NCBI GenBank assembly: GCA_020627785.1
Contig: JAHDGF010000036.1
Coordinates: 1-48,368, forward strand
DNA from: Saprospiraceae bacterium
GTDB taxonomy: Bacteria > Bacteroidota > Bacteroidia > Chitinophagales > Saprospiraceae
DNA length: 48,368 nt
Reading direction: 5' to 3'
The position numbers and the translations under genes are program-made. Each line of letters starts with the position of its first letter. Positions within the stretch are counted from its first letter, which is position 1. This document shows positions 1-8,939 of the stretch, in pieces. Under the pieces are notes generated by a model. It was not told the DNA's origin and made no database searches. It saw nothing but the letters and a program-made list of their open reading frames with translations.

Positions 1-49
1 CCCAAGCCGTTGACGGAAATGTCTTGCCACGTGCTGGTGAGAAAGGACT
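1..49 (+). repeat. Multi-hairpin repeat, copy A (cut by window edge)
   Basis: This is the 3' two thirds of a 74-nt element that is complete at 196-269 and 445-518. It begins inside the GACCC arm and keeps the ACGGAA arm, the TCTTGCC/GGTGAGA hairpin and the closing GGACT. Open frames across it are by-products of the repeat. Confidence 0.85.
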
Positions 50-195
50 GGAGTCTGTCTTTTAATAAGAGAAATAAATCCTGTCTATCCTTGAAAAATC
101 CTAGCATCCTGTTCAAAAAAGAAATTTATTATGCACAACCTAATAGTGCTTTAAGTAAAAATAAAATCCTACTAATCCATAAATCGTTAAATCCT

Positions 196-269
196 AGTCC
201 CTGCTTCCGTGGGTCTTCGACCCAAGCCGTTGACGGAAATGTCTTGCCACGTGCTGGTGAGAAAGGACT
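196..269 (+). repeat. Multi-hairpin repeat, copy B (complete)
   Basis: A 74-nt unit with nested complementarity. Outer arms are AGTCC (196-200) and GGACT (265-269). The second stem is TTCCGT (205-210) with ACGGAA (233-238), enclosing GGGTC-TTC-GACCC (211-223). A separate hairpin TCTTGCC/GGTGAGA (242-248 and 256-262) has a 7-nt loop ACGTGCT. The folding is read directly from the sequence. The function is unknown; it resembles a non-autonomous, REP/MITE-like element, but no matching transposase is present. Confidence 0.85.
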
Positions 270-317
270 GGAGTCCGTCTTTTAATAAGAGAAAGAAATC
301 CTGTCTATCTTCAAAAA

Positions 318-431
318 TTATGGCCTCCTTTTGTGAAAAGTTTTTGAACAGGATTTCAGGATTTTTGAGGATTGTCTCGACGAGCGAGACAGACAGGATT
401 ATTGTGTAAGTGTGGCAAAATTGTGTAGCTA
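318..431 (+). repeat. 114-bp dispersed repeat with TGTCTCG hairpin, copy 1
   Basis: Nearly the same sequence recurs at 9613-9727 in the same orientation. It contains a perfect stem TGTCTCG (373-379) / CGAGACA (385-391) around loop ACGAG, flanked by AGGATTT and ACAGGATT words. The hairpin also occurs in reverse orientation at 48145-48163. Confidence 0.85.
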
Positions 432-444
432 ATCCTTAAATCTT

Positions 445-518
445 AGTCCCTGCTTCCATGGGTCTTCGACCCAAGCCGTTGACGGAAATGCCTCGCCACG
501 TGCTGGTGAGAAAGGACT
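445..518 (+). repeat. Multi-hairpin repeat, copy C (complete)
   Basis: Same length (74 nt) and arrangement as copy B. The last hairpin reads CTCGCC (492-497) / GGTGAG (505-510), so a T-G pair of copy B is C-G here and the stem is kept. The TTCCAT arm (G to A) weakens the second stem. Confidence 0.85.
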
Positions 519-540
519 GGAGTCTGTCTTTTTTAAAGTA

Positions 541-1140
541 AGAATTAATTCTAGAAAAAAATGCTGGCGTTTTTAATTAGATCCCGCATTAGAAGAAGAC
601 ACGTTAAGAAATCTTTTTTGGAGCGTAGGCATAGAGGCGGAAACTGTTTGAAGAATTGAGGAATTTAATTTTACTGAGGAACGGGGTATGAGTTTTTGCG
701 CCGCGGGAAGGGAAAAGAGATTTTAGTGTCTGCTTCGCAAGCGGTGACTTTTTTTGGTTACTTTTTTGTGTGGGAGACAAAAAAGTAACATTGTTATTAA
801 AGTAAAGCTAAAAGTTAAAAATTAGAATTTAGTCGAGATAGTAGTTGCTGAAAATTTGTTTCTTAGATGTAAATAGGGAAAAGTGATTTTAAAAAAAGTT
901 ATTAACCGCGCCGAATACGGTGACTTTTTTTGGTTACTTTTTTGTGTGGGAGACAAAAAAGTAACATTGTTATTGAAGTAAAATTAAAAGTTGAAAATTA
1001 AATTTTAGTCAATATAGTAGTTGCTGAGAATTAGTTTCTTAATACAAATAAGAAAAAGTGCATTAAAAAATAGTTATTAACCACGTCGAACACGGTGACT
1101 TTTTTTGGTTACTTTTTTGTGTGGGAGACAAAAAAGTAAC
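541..1140. repeat. ~175-bp tandem repeat with perfect 13-bp hairpin, two and a part copies
   Basis: Hairpins GTTACTTTTTTGT - GTGGGAG - ACAAAAAAGTAAC lie at 757-789, 933-965 and 1108-1140, spaced 176 and 175 bp, and the sequence between them is also repeated with point differences. The 541-740 stretch has no gene I can recognise; its end carries a small GCTT-CGC-AAGC hairpin just before the first unit. From memory, sequences of the type GGTGACTTTTTT-GGTTAC are recurrent intergenic elements in Bacteroidota genomes; I could not verify this here. The last hairpin starts 12 bp past the stop of the neighbouring leftward gene and could stabilise its transcript end, but it has no U-tract on that strand. 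Confidence 0.85.
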
Positions 1141-1152
1141 AACCTTATTTAA

Positions 1153-2793
1153 CTATTTATTTCTATTTGATTCTTCCTGTTGCAATAAGTCAGAATCATC
1201 ACATGGGTTAATCAATACTTCAAACACAGTTGTGCCAACCACTTCAAATCCTGTGTTTAAATCTATATCTGTACCTGCATTGAATTGAACAGGTATGGCT
1301 TGATTAATAATAGCATCAGAATAAATATTGATAAATGCGCGGGATGTATCCTGTGTTATGTTATTGATGACAAGATTAAAATCATCACAAGGTTCTGGGC
1401 CACAGCCTTCATCAATGATTCCATCACAATTATTATCTAGGCCATCACAGATTTCAATGTTGTTCGGATAATTGTTTGGGTCATTGTCGTCACAATCTGT
1501 ATTATCTATTACATATCCAACTGGTGCAGCGCAACCGTCTAAGGATACTGTTGGATCTCCATAACCATCTCCATCGTTATCAAGAAAATATTGAGTGCCA
1601 CAACAATCAATAAAGTATATGGCTCCCGAATTAAATCCACCATCGTCATCGCCTTGTTGTCCAGCAATGTAGATTGTGTCCAATACGGCAACCCCACTAC
1701 CGAAGCCATCGCTTGCCTCACCATCAGAGGTAATAATTTTCGATTCATCCCATTGAACGCCATCCCATTTATAGACATAAACTGCTCCTGAACCAGTTCC
1801 ATTGTCACCAGTTGAGGTCGCACCAATGATCACGTTGTCTTCATTTACGTTGACGTTGCCACCAAACCTATCAAAATCAACACCACCAGTGGGTTCCAAT
1901 TTTACAATCTCATTCCAAGTAGTACCATCATAATCAAAAACGTATGCGCTGCCCGCAAAATCGTATTCAGAACTGGCAACCAAACGATCACCATCTATGT
2001 TTAGACTCACGTCAGATCCAAACCAATCTCCTGCAGCGCCATCAGCAGGGGTAATTTTTGTCTCAATCCAAGCTGTCCCATCCCAATCAAAAATATAAAC
2101 ACTTCCTGAAAACGCTCCATTTTCATCATCTCCTATGGCGGTAGCAACAATTCGATCACCTACCATGTCTAAGGTTTTTCCAAAAAAGTGATTGCTCTGA
2201 CCGTCAGAAGTGATTATTTTTTCTTCAGTCCAAGTACCTGCATTATTGGTATATACATAGATGCTTCCTGAATTTTCTCCATTGGTATCTTCATAGTGTG
2301 CGCCGACCACAACTCTATCCCCACTTACAGCCACATCAGTCCCAAAACGATCAACATCATCCATGTCCGAGGCTGTAAAATGTGTTTCAATCCAATTAGT
2401 ACCATCCCATTCATATAAAAATGCACTTCCAGCAGCTTGAAGGGGCCCATGATTATCGCCTACCGCACCAACGATGATTTTATCACCTTCGATGTCTACT
2501 TTATTTCCATAAATATCCGAATTAGCTCCAGCGCTATTCCAAAGTTTGGTTTCATTCCATTGACTACCATCCCAGTCGTAAACAAAAATAGCACCGTCAT
2601 AGGTGTCATTGCCGGTTGCATTCGATGCAGCAACGACAATTCGATTTGTATCTATGGCCACAGATCTTCCATACGAATCTGCAATATTTGGTTTTCCAGT
2701 GTAAACCCATTTAATATCTTCTTGGCAAGTCTGAGCTAATAGCCCTTGGGCGCTAAATGACATGAAAACAATAAGGTAAAATTTAAACTTCAT
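1153..2793 (-). CDS. Secreted FG-GAP (integrin-like) repeat protein with MopE-like motif
   Basis: A 546-residue exported protein. The N-terminus is a signal peptide ending near LLAQ/T. Seven repeats of about 50 residues follow, each with an 'FG...V.....GDR' start and a 'GS.YV(Y/F)...G..W' end, as in FG-GAP beta-propeller blades. A Cys/Asp-rich 'FLDNDGDGYGDP' to 'CDGLDNNCDGIIDEGC' segment of the MopE putative metal-binding type comes next. The last ~75 residues, with 'FNAGTDIDLNTGFEV', look like a 3-coathanger stack domain. No typical T9SS sorting tail is visible. Function is probably surface adhesion or structure (family inference). It stands alone next to a repeat field, with a 218-bp gap upstream holding no clear TAnnTTTG box. 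Confidence 0.9.
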   Translation of the reverse strand: MKFKFYLIVFMSFSAQGLLAQTCQEDIKWVYTGKPNIADSYGRSVAIDTNRIVVAASNATGNDTYDGAIFVYDWDGSQWNETKLWNSAGANSDIYGNKVDIEGDKIIVGAVGDNHGPLQAAGSAFLYEWDGTNWIETHFTASDMDDVDRFGTDVAVSGDRVVVGAHYEDTNGENSGSIYVYTNNAGTWTEEKIITSDGQSNHFFGKTLDMVGDRIVATAIGDDENGAFSGSVYIFDWDGTAWIETKITPADGAAGDWFGSDVSLNIDGDRLVASSEYDFAGSAYVFDYDGTTWNEIVKLEPTGGVDFDRFGGNVNVNEDNVIIGATSTGDNGTGSGAVYVYKWDGVQWDESKIITSDGEASDGFGSGVAVLDTIYIAGQQGDDDGGFNSGAIYFIDCCGTQYFLDNDGDGYGDPTVSLDGCAAPVGYVIDNTDCDDNDPNNYPNNIEICDGLDNNCDGIIDEGCGPEPCDDFNLVINNITQDTSRAFINIYSDAIINQAIPVQFNAGTDIDLNTGFEVVGTTVFEVLINPCDDSDLLQQEESNRNK

Positions 2794-3011
2794 CTCAAAA
2801 ATTAAATGGTAGAGTCTATTTATAATGATTTAAAACGCATGCTTTTCTCGGACGCTGAGGTGGGGTTTATTCTCAGTTAACCTTGGAAATTATTAATTTA
2901 TACAAAAAATGACTGATTTCAAATAAACAAAATGTAATTAACAGTATTTATTACTTGTCGTGTATTATTGAGCATATGGATAAGGCAAGCTGCTTCATAT
3001 GTAACATCCCA

Positions 3012-6000
3012 TTATTTATTAATCTCTTTCCAAAGCTTCAACAAATCCTCATATCTATCAAAAGTATCTTTGCCAGGTAATTGATCGGCATCTGTCAACT
3101 GATTATATAGATAAGAGATCTGTGCAATAAGCATTGGTTTTTCATAAATGCCTTCTTTGGTTTTTAAAAGCGAGATCAGTGAATTAGTTTTCTTTAATTG
3201 ATTCTCTTCCTCTTCACTTTTATCTTTCTTTTTCTGCAGTGTTGTCTTTGCCTTTTCTAAATTTGAAAGTTCTTTCCTTGTTTCACTGAGGAGATCTTTT
3301 ACATTTCTTGCAAGTGTCACTTGTTGATCTATCTCTTTTAGCGTTACTTGCTCTTTGGTTCTAGGATCTCTGAGTAATTCAAAATCTTGGTCCAATGGCT
3401 GTCCATCAATAGTCATTCTTAAAGTATACTTTCCAGGGGCAGCAAATGGACCGTTTTTATATCTCCTGTTTTCACTTTCATGCCAAGGTCCACTTTCGGT
3501 CATGTACCATCGATATCGATTAAAACCAAGCTCAGTAGAGAGACTATTGTCCACAATATATTCCGTCTGATTCGTTGACATGTTTTCGATCACTGCATCT
3601 GGAATCTTTTTATCCTTGTCACTACTAAAGAAGGTGTTAATTACTTCATTGTTTTCATTTATGATTTCTAAAGTAATTGGCGCGCTCAAGGTATCCATTA
3701 GTACATAATCAATGATTACAGAGGGCCTTGGATATTTCGGCATTGTACTTGATCGTGCGCCGGAAGGATATTTATATCTATAGCTAGGCTTGGGTTGAAA
3801 TAGTTTATTTTCCTTTTGGTCAAGAGACTTCATTTGCGAAAGCGTAGAGATGTTTTCTAAAATCCAAAAACCACGTCCCATGGTTGATAGTACTAAATCT
3901 CCGCGGTGAATCTTCAGGTCGGTAATCGGAGTAACGGGTAAATTCTGTTGGAATCTTGTCCAGGTAGCACCATCATCCATTGACATGAAAAGACCATATT
4001 CTGTTCCTGCATAAAGGAGACCCTCCGCTGCAGGATCTTCTCTCACTACTCGGCAGGGGTAATCGTCAGGAATTCCATCAGTGATCAGTGTCCAACTCTT
4101 CCCGTAATTTTCAGTTTTGTAGATGTAAGGTTTCCAGTCCCCTAATTGATACCTGTGCACGGCAACATATGCTTTGGCTGAATCATGTGGAGATGGTTCG
4201 ATGGCATCAACTCGACCACCTGACGGTAACCCAGTAGGTGTTACCTTAGTCCAGTTGTCACCTCCATCTCTACTAAGATGAATTGGCCCATCATTCGCTC
4301 CAACCCAAAGTAAGCCTTTTTCTAATGGAGATTCCTGCATGGAATAGATGGTGCTATAAAATTCTTCACCTGTGATGTCCCGGGTAATCGGACTGCCAGA
4401 GATGACTTGTTTGTCTGCCTCAAAAGCTGTTAAATCTGGAGAGATGGTCGTCCACGTCTTTCCCTCGTCTGTTGTCTTATGCACGTATTGCGAACAATGA
4501 TAAATGACCTTTGAATCATGTGGAGAAACATGGATGGGAGAGACCCGCTGGAATCTATATTCTAATTCATTGGGATTGTGTCCATACATGTTAGATGCGC
4601 CGACGTAATAGGATTGTTCTATTCCTGTGCGTTTATCGTAAACGCCAAAACGTCCTTTGCAATTAGAATAGACAATGTTGTGGTCGCCAGGCTTTGGTAT
4701 GGCTGGGCCGGTTTCACAACCACCAGTATTCATTATATAGCCGACTCCCGGCGCTTGGATTCCATGTGGCGCCATGGACGGAACGGCAATGGTCGAATAG
4801 TTATCTTGCTGCCCACCATACACCCAATACGGGTGTTGGTCATCTACAGCTATTTGATAGATCTCTCCTGTGGGTTGATTGAGTTGTGTAGACCAGGTCT
4901 TTCCTCCATTGTGCGAAACATTAGCACCCCCATCATTGGATTGAATCATAAGATTGGTGTCGTTCGGGTTAATCCATAGATCATGGTTATCTCCATGCGG
5001 CGATGAAATTCTTGTCCAAGTTTTTCCACCATCGGTAGATTTATGATACGGTCCTGCCAATGAATAGACGAGATCGATGTTTTTGGGGTCTACTCTAATG
5101 TTGGTATAATAAAAGGGTCTATTTCTGATTCCTTTGTGATCTGATTGTTGTGTGAATGATTCACCTTGATCAATCGATTTATACAGTCCACCTTCTTTTA
5201 GAGGTGCTTCAATTAAGGCATAAACAACTTTGGAGTCGGCTGGGCTGACGGCAAGATCAATTTTACCGATTAGATTCTGCGGAATGCCCTTTTCAATTTT
5301 GCGCCAAGTCTTGCCGGCATCCAGAGATTTATAAATTCCTCCTTCGGCAAGTGTCCCGCCGCTGATAATGGTCCATGGTTTTCTTTCGGCCTTCCACGCG
5401 GCAGCATATAAGATGCTTGGATTGGACGGCATCATTTCTATGTCGGTGAAACCAGTTTGCGCAGAGACGTATAATATTTTTTCCCAAGATACGCCGCCAT
5501 CCATTGTTTTGTAAATACCTCTTTCTTGATTTTCATCAAATGCTTGTCCGATTGCAGCGACATATACAATGTTGTGGTTGTCGGGATGAATCCTCACTGC
5601 ACCAATCTGTCCTACTTTCTCCAGTCCGATGTGTGTCCATGTTTCACCTGCATCAAATGATTTATACATTCCCTTTCCGGCAATGACATTTGATCTTAGA
5701 CCATCGGAACCCGTCCCGACATAAATAATGTTGGGATCATTCTGTGCTACAGAAATGGCACCTATGGAAGGCGTTGTGAAAAATCCATCGGATATATTGT
5801 GCCAGCTAGTTCCATAATCTTCTGTTTTCCAGACACCTCCACCCGTTGCACCCATATAAAAGGTAGATGGCTGACTTGCAATCCCTGCGACGGCAGTTAC
5901 TCTGCCACCTCTGTAAGGGCCGAGATTTCTATACTGAAATGCATCAAGTGTTTGAGTGTTGACTTCTCCTAAAATAAGTAGAAGAAAAAGGATGGTTATA

Positions 6001-6035
6001 ATAAATTGGTAGGTCTTGGATTGAATGTGCATCAT
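3012..6035 (-). CDS. Secreted sortilin/VPS10-like BNR (Asp-box) propeller protein
   Basis: A 1007-residue protein with an N-terminal hydrophobic signal (about residues 9-27). It carries at least ten Asp-box motifs of the S-x-D-x-G-x-T-W type (SFDAGETW, TMDGGVSW, SLDAGKTW, STDGGKTW, SRDGGDNW, SMDDGATW), which mark sialidase/VPS10-like beta-propeller blades. Proteins annotated as 'glycosyl hydrolase, BNR repeat' in Bacteroidota share the opening 'YRNLGPYRGGRV.AV.G'. A beta-rich domain follows, then a charged, coiled-coil-like C-terminus around residues 890-970. Catalytic activity is not evident; such proteins are usually named only by their repeats. Two ATGs are adjacent at the start, so the first residue is uncertain by one codon. 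Confidence 0.93.
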   Translation of the reverse strand: MMHIQSKTYQFIITILFLLLILGEVNTQTLDAFQYRNLGPYRGGRVTAVAGIASQPSTFYMGATGGGVWKTEDYGTSWHNISDGFFTTPSIGAISVAQNDPNIIYVGTGSDGLRSNVIAGKGMYKSFDAGETWTHIGLEKVGQIGAVRIHPDNHNIVYVAAIGQAFDENQERGIYKTMDGGVSWEKILYVSAQTGFTDIEMMPSNPSILYAAAWKAERKPWTIISGGTLAEGGIYKSLDAGKTWRKIEKGIPQNLIGKIDLAVSPADSKVVYALIEAPLKEGGLYKSIDQGESFTQQSDHKGIRNRPFYYTNIRVDPKNIDLVYSLAGPYHKSTDGGKTWTRISSPHGDNHDLWINPNDTNLMIQSNDGGANVSHNGGKTWSTQLNQPTGEIYQIAVDDQHPYWVYGGQQDNYSTIAVPSMAPHGIQAPGVGYIMNTGGCETGPAIPKPGDHNIVYSNCKGRFGVYDKRTGIEQSYYVGASNMYGHNPNELEYRFQRVSPIHVSPHDSKVIYHCSQYVHKTTDEGKTWTTISPDLTAFEADKQVISGSPITRDITGEEFYSTIYSMQESPLEKGLLWVGANDGPIHLSRDGGDNWTKVTPTGLPSGGRVDAIEPSPHDSAKAYVAVHRYQLGDWKPYIYKTENYGKSWTLITDGIPDDYPCRVVREDPAAEGLLYAGTEYGLFMSMDDGATWTRFQQNLPVTPITDLKIHRGDLVLSTMGRGFWILENISTLSQMKSLDQKENKLFQPKPSYRYKYPSGARSSTMPKYPRPSVIIDYVLMDTLSAPITLEIINENNEVINTFFSSDKDKKIPDAVIENMSTNQTEYIVDNSLSTELGFNRYRWYMTESGPWHESENRRYKNGPFAAPGKYTLRMTIDGQPLDQDFELLRDPRTKEQVTLKEIDQQVTLARNVKDLLSETRKELSNLEKAKTTLQKKKDKSEEEENQLKKTNSLISLLKTKEGIYEKPMLIAQISYLYNQLTDADQLPGKDTFDRYEDLLKLWKEINK

Positions 6036-6172
6036 AACTTAAAATCTAAGTAGGTAAGATACAGCAAACTCTGAAAATTGAAGCCTTAAGGTGTATTGTG
6101 TTTATGTAAAATTCTGTTTTGTCTTTTATAAACGATTTATCACCTGCGATTGAAGTCAATCAATCGTTTTGT

Positions 6173-7252
6173 TTAAAGATCTATTCGAGTACTTACGTTT
6201 TGAGGAATTGTGAATTTGAATTTTGATCCTTTTCCTAGTTCTGATTCTACCCAGATTTTTCCTCCATGCCTTTCTATGATCATTTTGCACATCGCTAGGC
6301 CAATACCAGATCCTGATATACTTGGGTTTAATCTTTCAAACATCTCAAAGATTTTTCCTTGATCTTTTTCATTTACGCCCATGCCATTATCTGCCACTGT
6401 AAAGAGAAAGGTATTATCTGTTGGTTCGCAAGAAATATTGATGATGCATGGATTTTCATTTGCTTTAAATTTCACAGCATTGCCTATTAAATTTTGAAAG
6501 ACTGAGTGAATTAGGTGCTTGTCACAGATTAATTCCTTAGGTAACCCCGAGTAACTTATCGCGCAATTCCCAATGTTGATTAATGAAGAAAGATCAGACT
6601 TTATTAGATCAACTGTTTGATTGATATTCACTTTTGTTAAGTGAAATTCTTTCATGTTTACCTGTGAAAAATCTAAAATCTTCTCTACAAGATCATACAA
6701 CCGTTTGCTTGAATTTGTGATAAAGTCTAAATACTCTGCATCTGTTTTATCTAAATTTGAGCCAAGGGATCTAGATAACATATCAGAGAAGCGGTGCATT
6801 GTACTTACTGGTGATTTTAAATCATGAGAAACCAAATGCGCATACCTCTTTAATTTTTAATTGCTTATTTTAAGCTCAGAAATAAGCTTAGCTTTTTCAG
6901 TGGTATCATAAATATTCCCCACGATATAAAAATTTCCTTCTTCATCTTGAGTACGACTTTTTATTGTGTTTAAAGTCAAGGTCTCTCCATTAGAATCTAG
7001 TAATTTTTCTTCATTGGAATTTTCATTACCGGAATTAAGTACTTCTTCGTCTATGACTTTAAAAAACTCCGCTTTGGAGGGAGGGAAAAAATCAAAATCA
7101 TCCTTGCCTAGAATATCTTGTTCTCGGAGACCAGTCATTTTGGTAAATGCATCATTAATTAGGATAAACTTGAGATTTGAGTCTTTAACAAAGATTGCAC
7201 AGGAGCTACCATTAATGATATTCTCCAAAAATTTTTTAGTTGGTTGCTGCAT
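6173..7252 (-). pseudogene. PAS-domain sensor histidine kinase interrupted by an in-frame TAA
   Basis: Codons from 7252 to 6860 encode a PAS domain (about 131 residues; 'FVKDSNLKFILINDAF', 'GKDDFDFFPP') ending 'SELKISN'. A TAA at 6857-6859 follows, and the same frame then continues '[16 protein letters not shown]', the HisKA dimerisation/phosphoacceptor box, with later N box 'NLIGNAVKF', G1 '[12 protein letters not shown]' and G2 'SGIGLAMCK' to a stop at 6173. Related kinases read 'SNEELKRFA.VSHDLK', so one G-to-T change of GAA would make this stop. It is therefore a single gene cut by a nonsense codon (or a read error), not two genes. The second half has a TTG at 6835 that could in principle initiate. 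No partner response regulator is adjacent. Confidence 0.85.
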
Positions 7253-7377
7253 GAGGAAGTAGACTATATCCTAATATAGTTATTTTCACTGAGCTGCATT
7301 AGGTTAAGAAGGAGTTTAATACTTTTTTGAATGGTATTTGTCAGTCTTTATTGATGTATATCAGCATCTTCCACGCC

Positions 7378-8772
7378 TTAATAATTTTCTAAAATCTTAG
7401 CCTCTCTTATGAATCCGTCATTTTTCAAATGAATCATCATAAGGTATTTTATTTCATCGTCATAGCCATCACTTAAGATATAGTGAAAGGTTGCATTTCG
7501 ATAGAACTTCAATCGACTATTTAAATTGGTGTTCCCTAAGAATTCAGCCACTTCATCTAGATCTTTTGAATAGTTAAATTCTTCAATGCTTTCTTTACTT
7601 TTTAAGCGCATACCTATTCCGTCAGTTGTCTCAGTAGTTATTTGAGATGCTCGTAATTTTCTTGTATCTTTTATTACCTGGTATGCATTCTCTATAGGTA
7701 CAGCGCCAAATTCTTTTTCAAGTAATCTACGATTCTTTTCTCGGTGATTATATCCGTCAAGATCTAGAAAGATACTATCTCTGGCATAATCAACGGCTTC
7801 TTGAAAATCATTCTCATCGATATATTTGTCCGCTAGAACTGTAGACTCATACGTGCTATTTATGAGTGACAAAAATTCATCAATGTTCCGAGCCACAATA
7901 TTGACCGGAGGATCATAGGTAGGCGCTACACAAACGATGTAAGCTTCATTCAGATCAATATCTGGATCAAAGTCTGTTAAGAACCCAAAATGAATTCCAT
8001 TACTCCCGGTACCTAGGAATGGAATCACATCCAGTGGTGTTACGCTATAATGATGGTCATAACTTATGCCAAAACCAAAGCTAGCCCAAGAGGCAATGTG
8101 ATACTCTTCTAGCAATCTTAATTTTTCTAAGGTTGCAGGAATCTCATAGTTGCCAAAGTATTTTTCTTTTTGTTGGAGTCGTACCTCATGACCTTTTTCT
8201 TTTCTCCATTTGTATCCTCTTCTTCGGGGGTCATAAGGATACTTATTGTAGGTGTAATTATATAACTCCTGCTTTATCAATAATGCTTTAAGGATATTGT
8301 CCGAACTGTTTTCGTTCTGTTCTGTGTATTTGGAAATGAGTTCAGCACGCACCTTTTTATATTCATACGGACTTTTAACTGAAACTGAAGATTCTTTCAA
8401 CTCTTCTAAGTCAGTCTTTAAGTCAAAGGGCCATTGTCGTCTATTGCGATTTGTTAGGGATTCATTGTTAATACAATATTCGATGGTTCTCCATCCTAGC
8501 AATCTTAGGTCCTCATTAAGTTTTAAATCAGCTATTTTTTCTCTTTGTTCACCATTCATTTGCGAAAGCAATAACCTATCACCTTCAAGCGTACCGTCTG
8601 ATAGATTAAGCCTAACCAATTCCCGATCAAGTACATCCAATTCGTTCTGGTAATCTAAGTTCTGGACTTTAAAATTTTGAATGATGCAATCTGTAATCGT
8701 GTCTGCCATTGATTGGCTGAATAGAGCTGAAGTTGCTAGGCAAAAAAATATTATTGGGAGGAATATATTCAC
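7378..8772 (-). CDS. Secreted protein of unknown function
   Basis: A 464-residue protein with a signal peptide (MNIFLPIIFFCLATSALFSQ). The body is charged and mostly helical in look, with a Lys/Arg/Tyr-rich stretch 'YDPRRRGYKWRKEKG' near residue 185. A central segment 'GSNGIHFGFLTDFDPDID' followed by 'APTYDPPVNIVARNIDEFL' resembles the SMI1/KNR4 (SUKH)-type pattern of hypothetical proteins in which a '(I/V)HF.FL' core precedes 'ENFDDFL'; this similarity is from memory and weak. I do not assign a function. No partner toxin is visible nearby. It is separated from the kinase by about 125 bp and from the divergent HAD gene by 167 bp. Confidence 0.85.
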   Translation of the reverse strand: MNIFLPIIFFCLATSALFSQSMADTITDCIIQNFKVQNLDYQNELDVLDRELVRLNLSDGTLEGDRLLLSQMNGEQREKIADLKLNEDLRLLGWRTIEYCINNESLTNRNRRQWPFDLKTDLEELKESSVSVKSPYEYKKVRAELISKYTEQNENSSDNILKALLIKQELYNYTYNKYPYDPRRRGYKWRKEKGHEVRLQQKEKYFGNYEIPATLEKLRLLEEYHIASWASFGFGISYDHHYSVTPLDVIPFLGTGSNGIHFGFLTDFDPDIDLNEAYIVCVAPTYDPPVNIVARNIDEFLSLINSTYESTVLADKYIDENDFQEAVDYARDSIFLDLDGYNHREKNRRLLEKEFGAVPIENAYQVIKDTRKLRASQITTETTDGIGMRLKSKESIEEFNYSKDLDEVAEFLGNTNLNSRLKFYRNATFHYILSDGYDDEIKYLMMIHLKNDGFIREAKILENY

Positions 8773-8912
8773 GGTAATAAGCTTTGATTTAGATATTTGA
8801 ACTTAGCTGAAATCTTAAGTTACCTTATAATTGGTAGGGCACGAAGAAATTAGAAACCTTAACAATAAGGGAAACATTTTACCAGAATAAATGGTCAAAT
8901 CCAATTTAATAT

Positions 8913-8920
8913 TACCTTTG
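8913..8920 (+). promoter_or_regulatory. Bacteroidota-type -7 box TACCTTTG
   Basis: Exact match to TAnnTTTG, 19 bp upstream of the HAD gene start. No strong Shine-Dalgarno site lies between it and the ATG, as is usual in this phylum. Confidence 0.55.
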
Positions 8921-8939
8921 GCGACTTAAAGAAAAAACT

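Noticed and set aside
10..409. Open frames of 91 and 66 codons across the left repeat field, and a 103-codon frame at 48042-48353
   Set aside because: They translate the 74-nt hairpin element and AGGAT repeats; similar peptides arise from each copy, they have no protein-like composition, and they follow repeat boundaries.
196..518. Possible CRISPR array
   Set aside because: Only two full units about 250 bp apart with internally repeated spacers, no cas genes, and dispersed inverted copies elsewhere: not a CRISPR layout.
1108..1140. Hairpin as intrinsic terminator of the FG-GAP gene
   Set aside because: On the minus strand the stem is followed by C and A-rich sequence, not a U-tract, and identical hairpins recur with no gene end beside them.
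2960..3002. CATATG...CATATG pair downstream of the Asp-box gene as a terminator
   Set aside because: The 6-bp arms are self-complementary palindromes and the interior pairs poorly; no T-run follows.
4578..4979. Plus-strand frame of 133 codons opposite the Asp-box protein
   Set aside because: Lies wholly within a well-supported coding gene on the other strand and has no recognisable motif.
6173..6835. Separate histidine-kinase gene starting at TTG 6835
   Set aside because: The start would fall within the HisKA helix just before the phosphoacceptor His and the frame is continuous with the PAS part upstream except for one stop codon.
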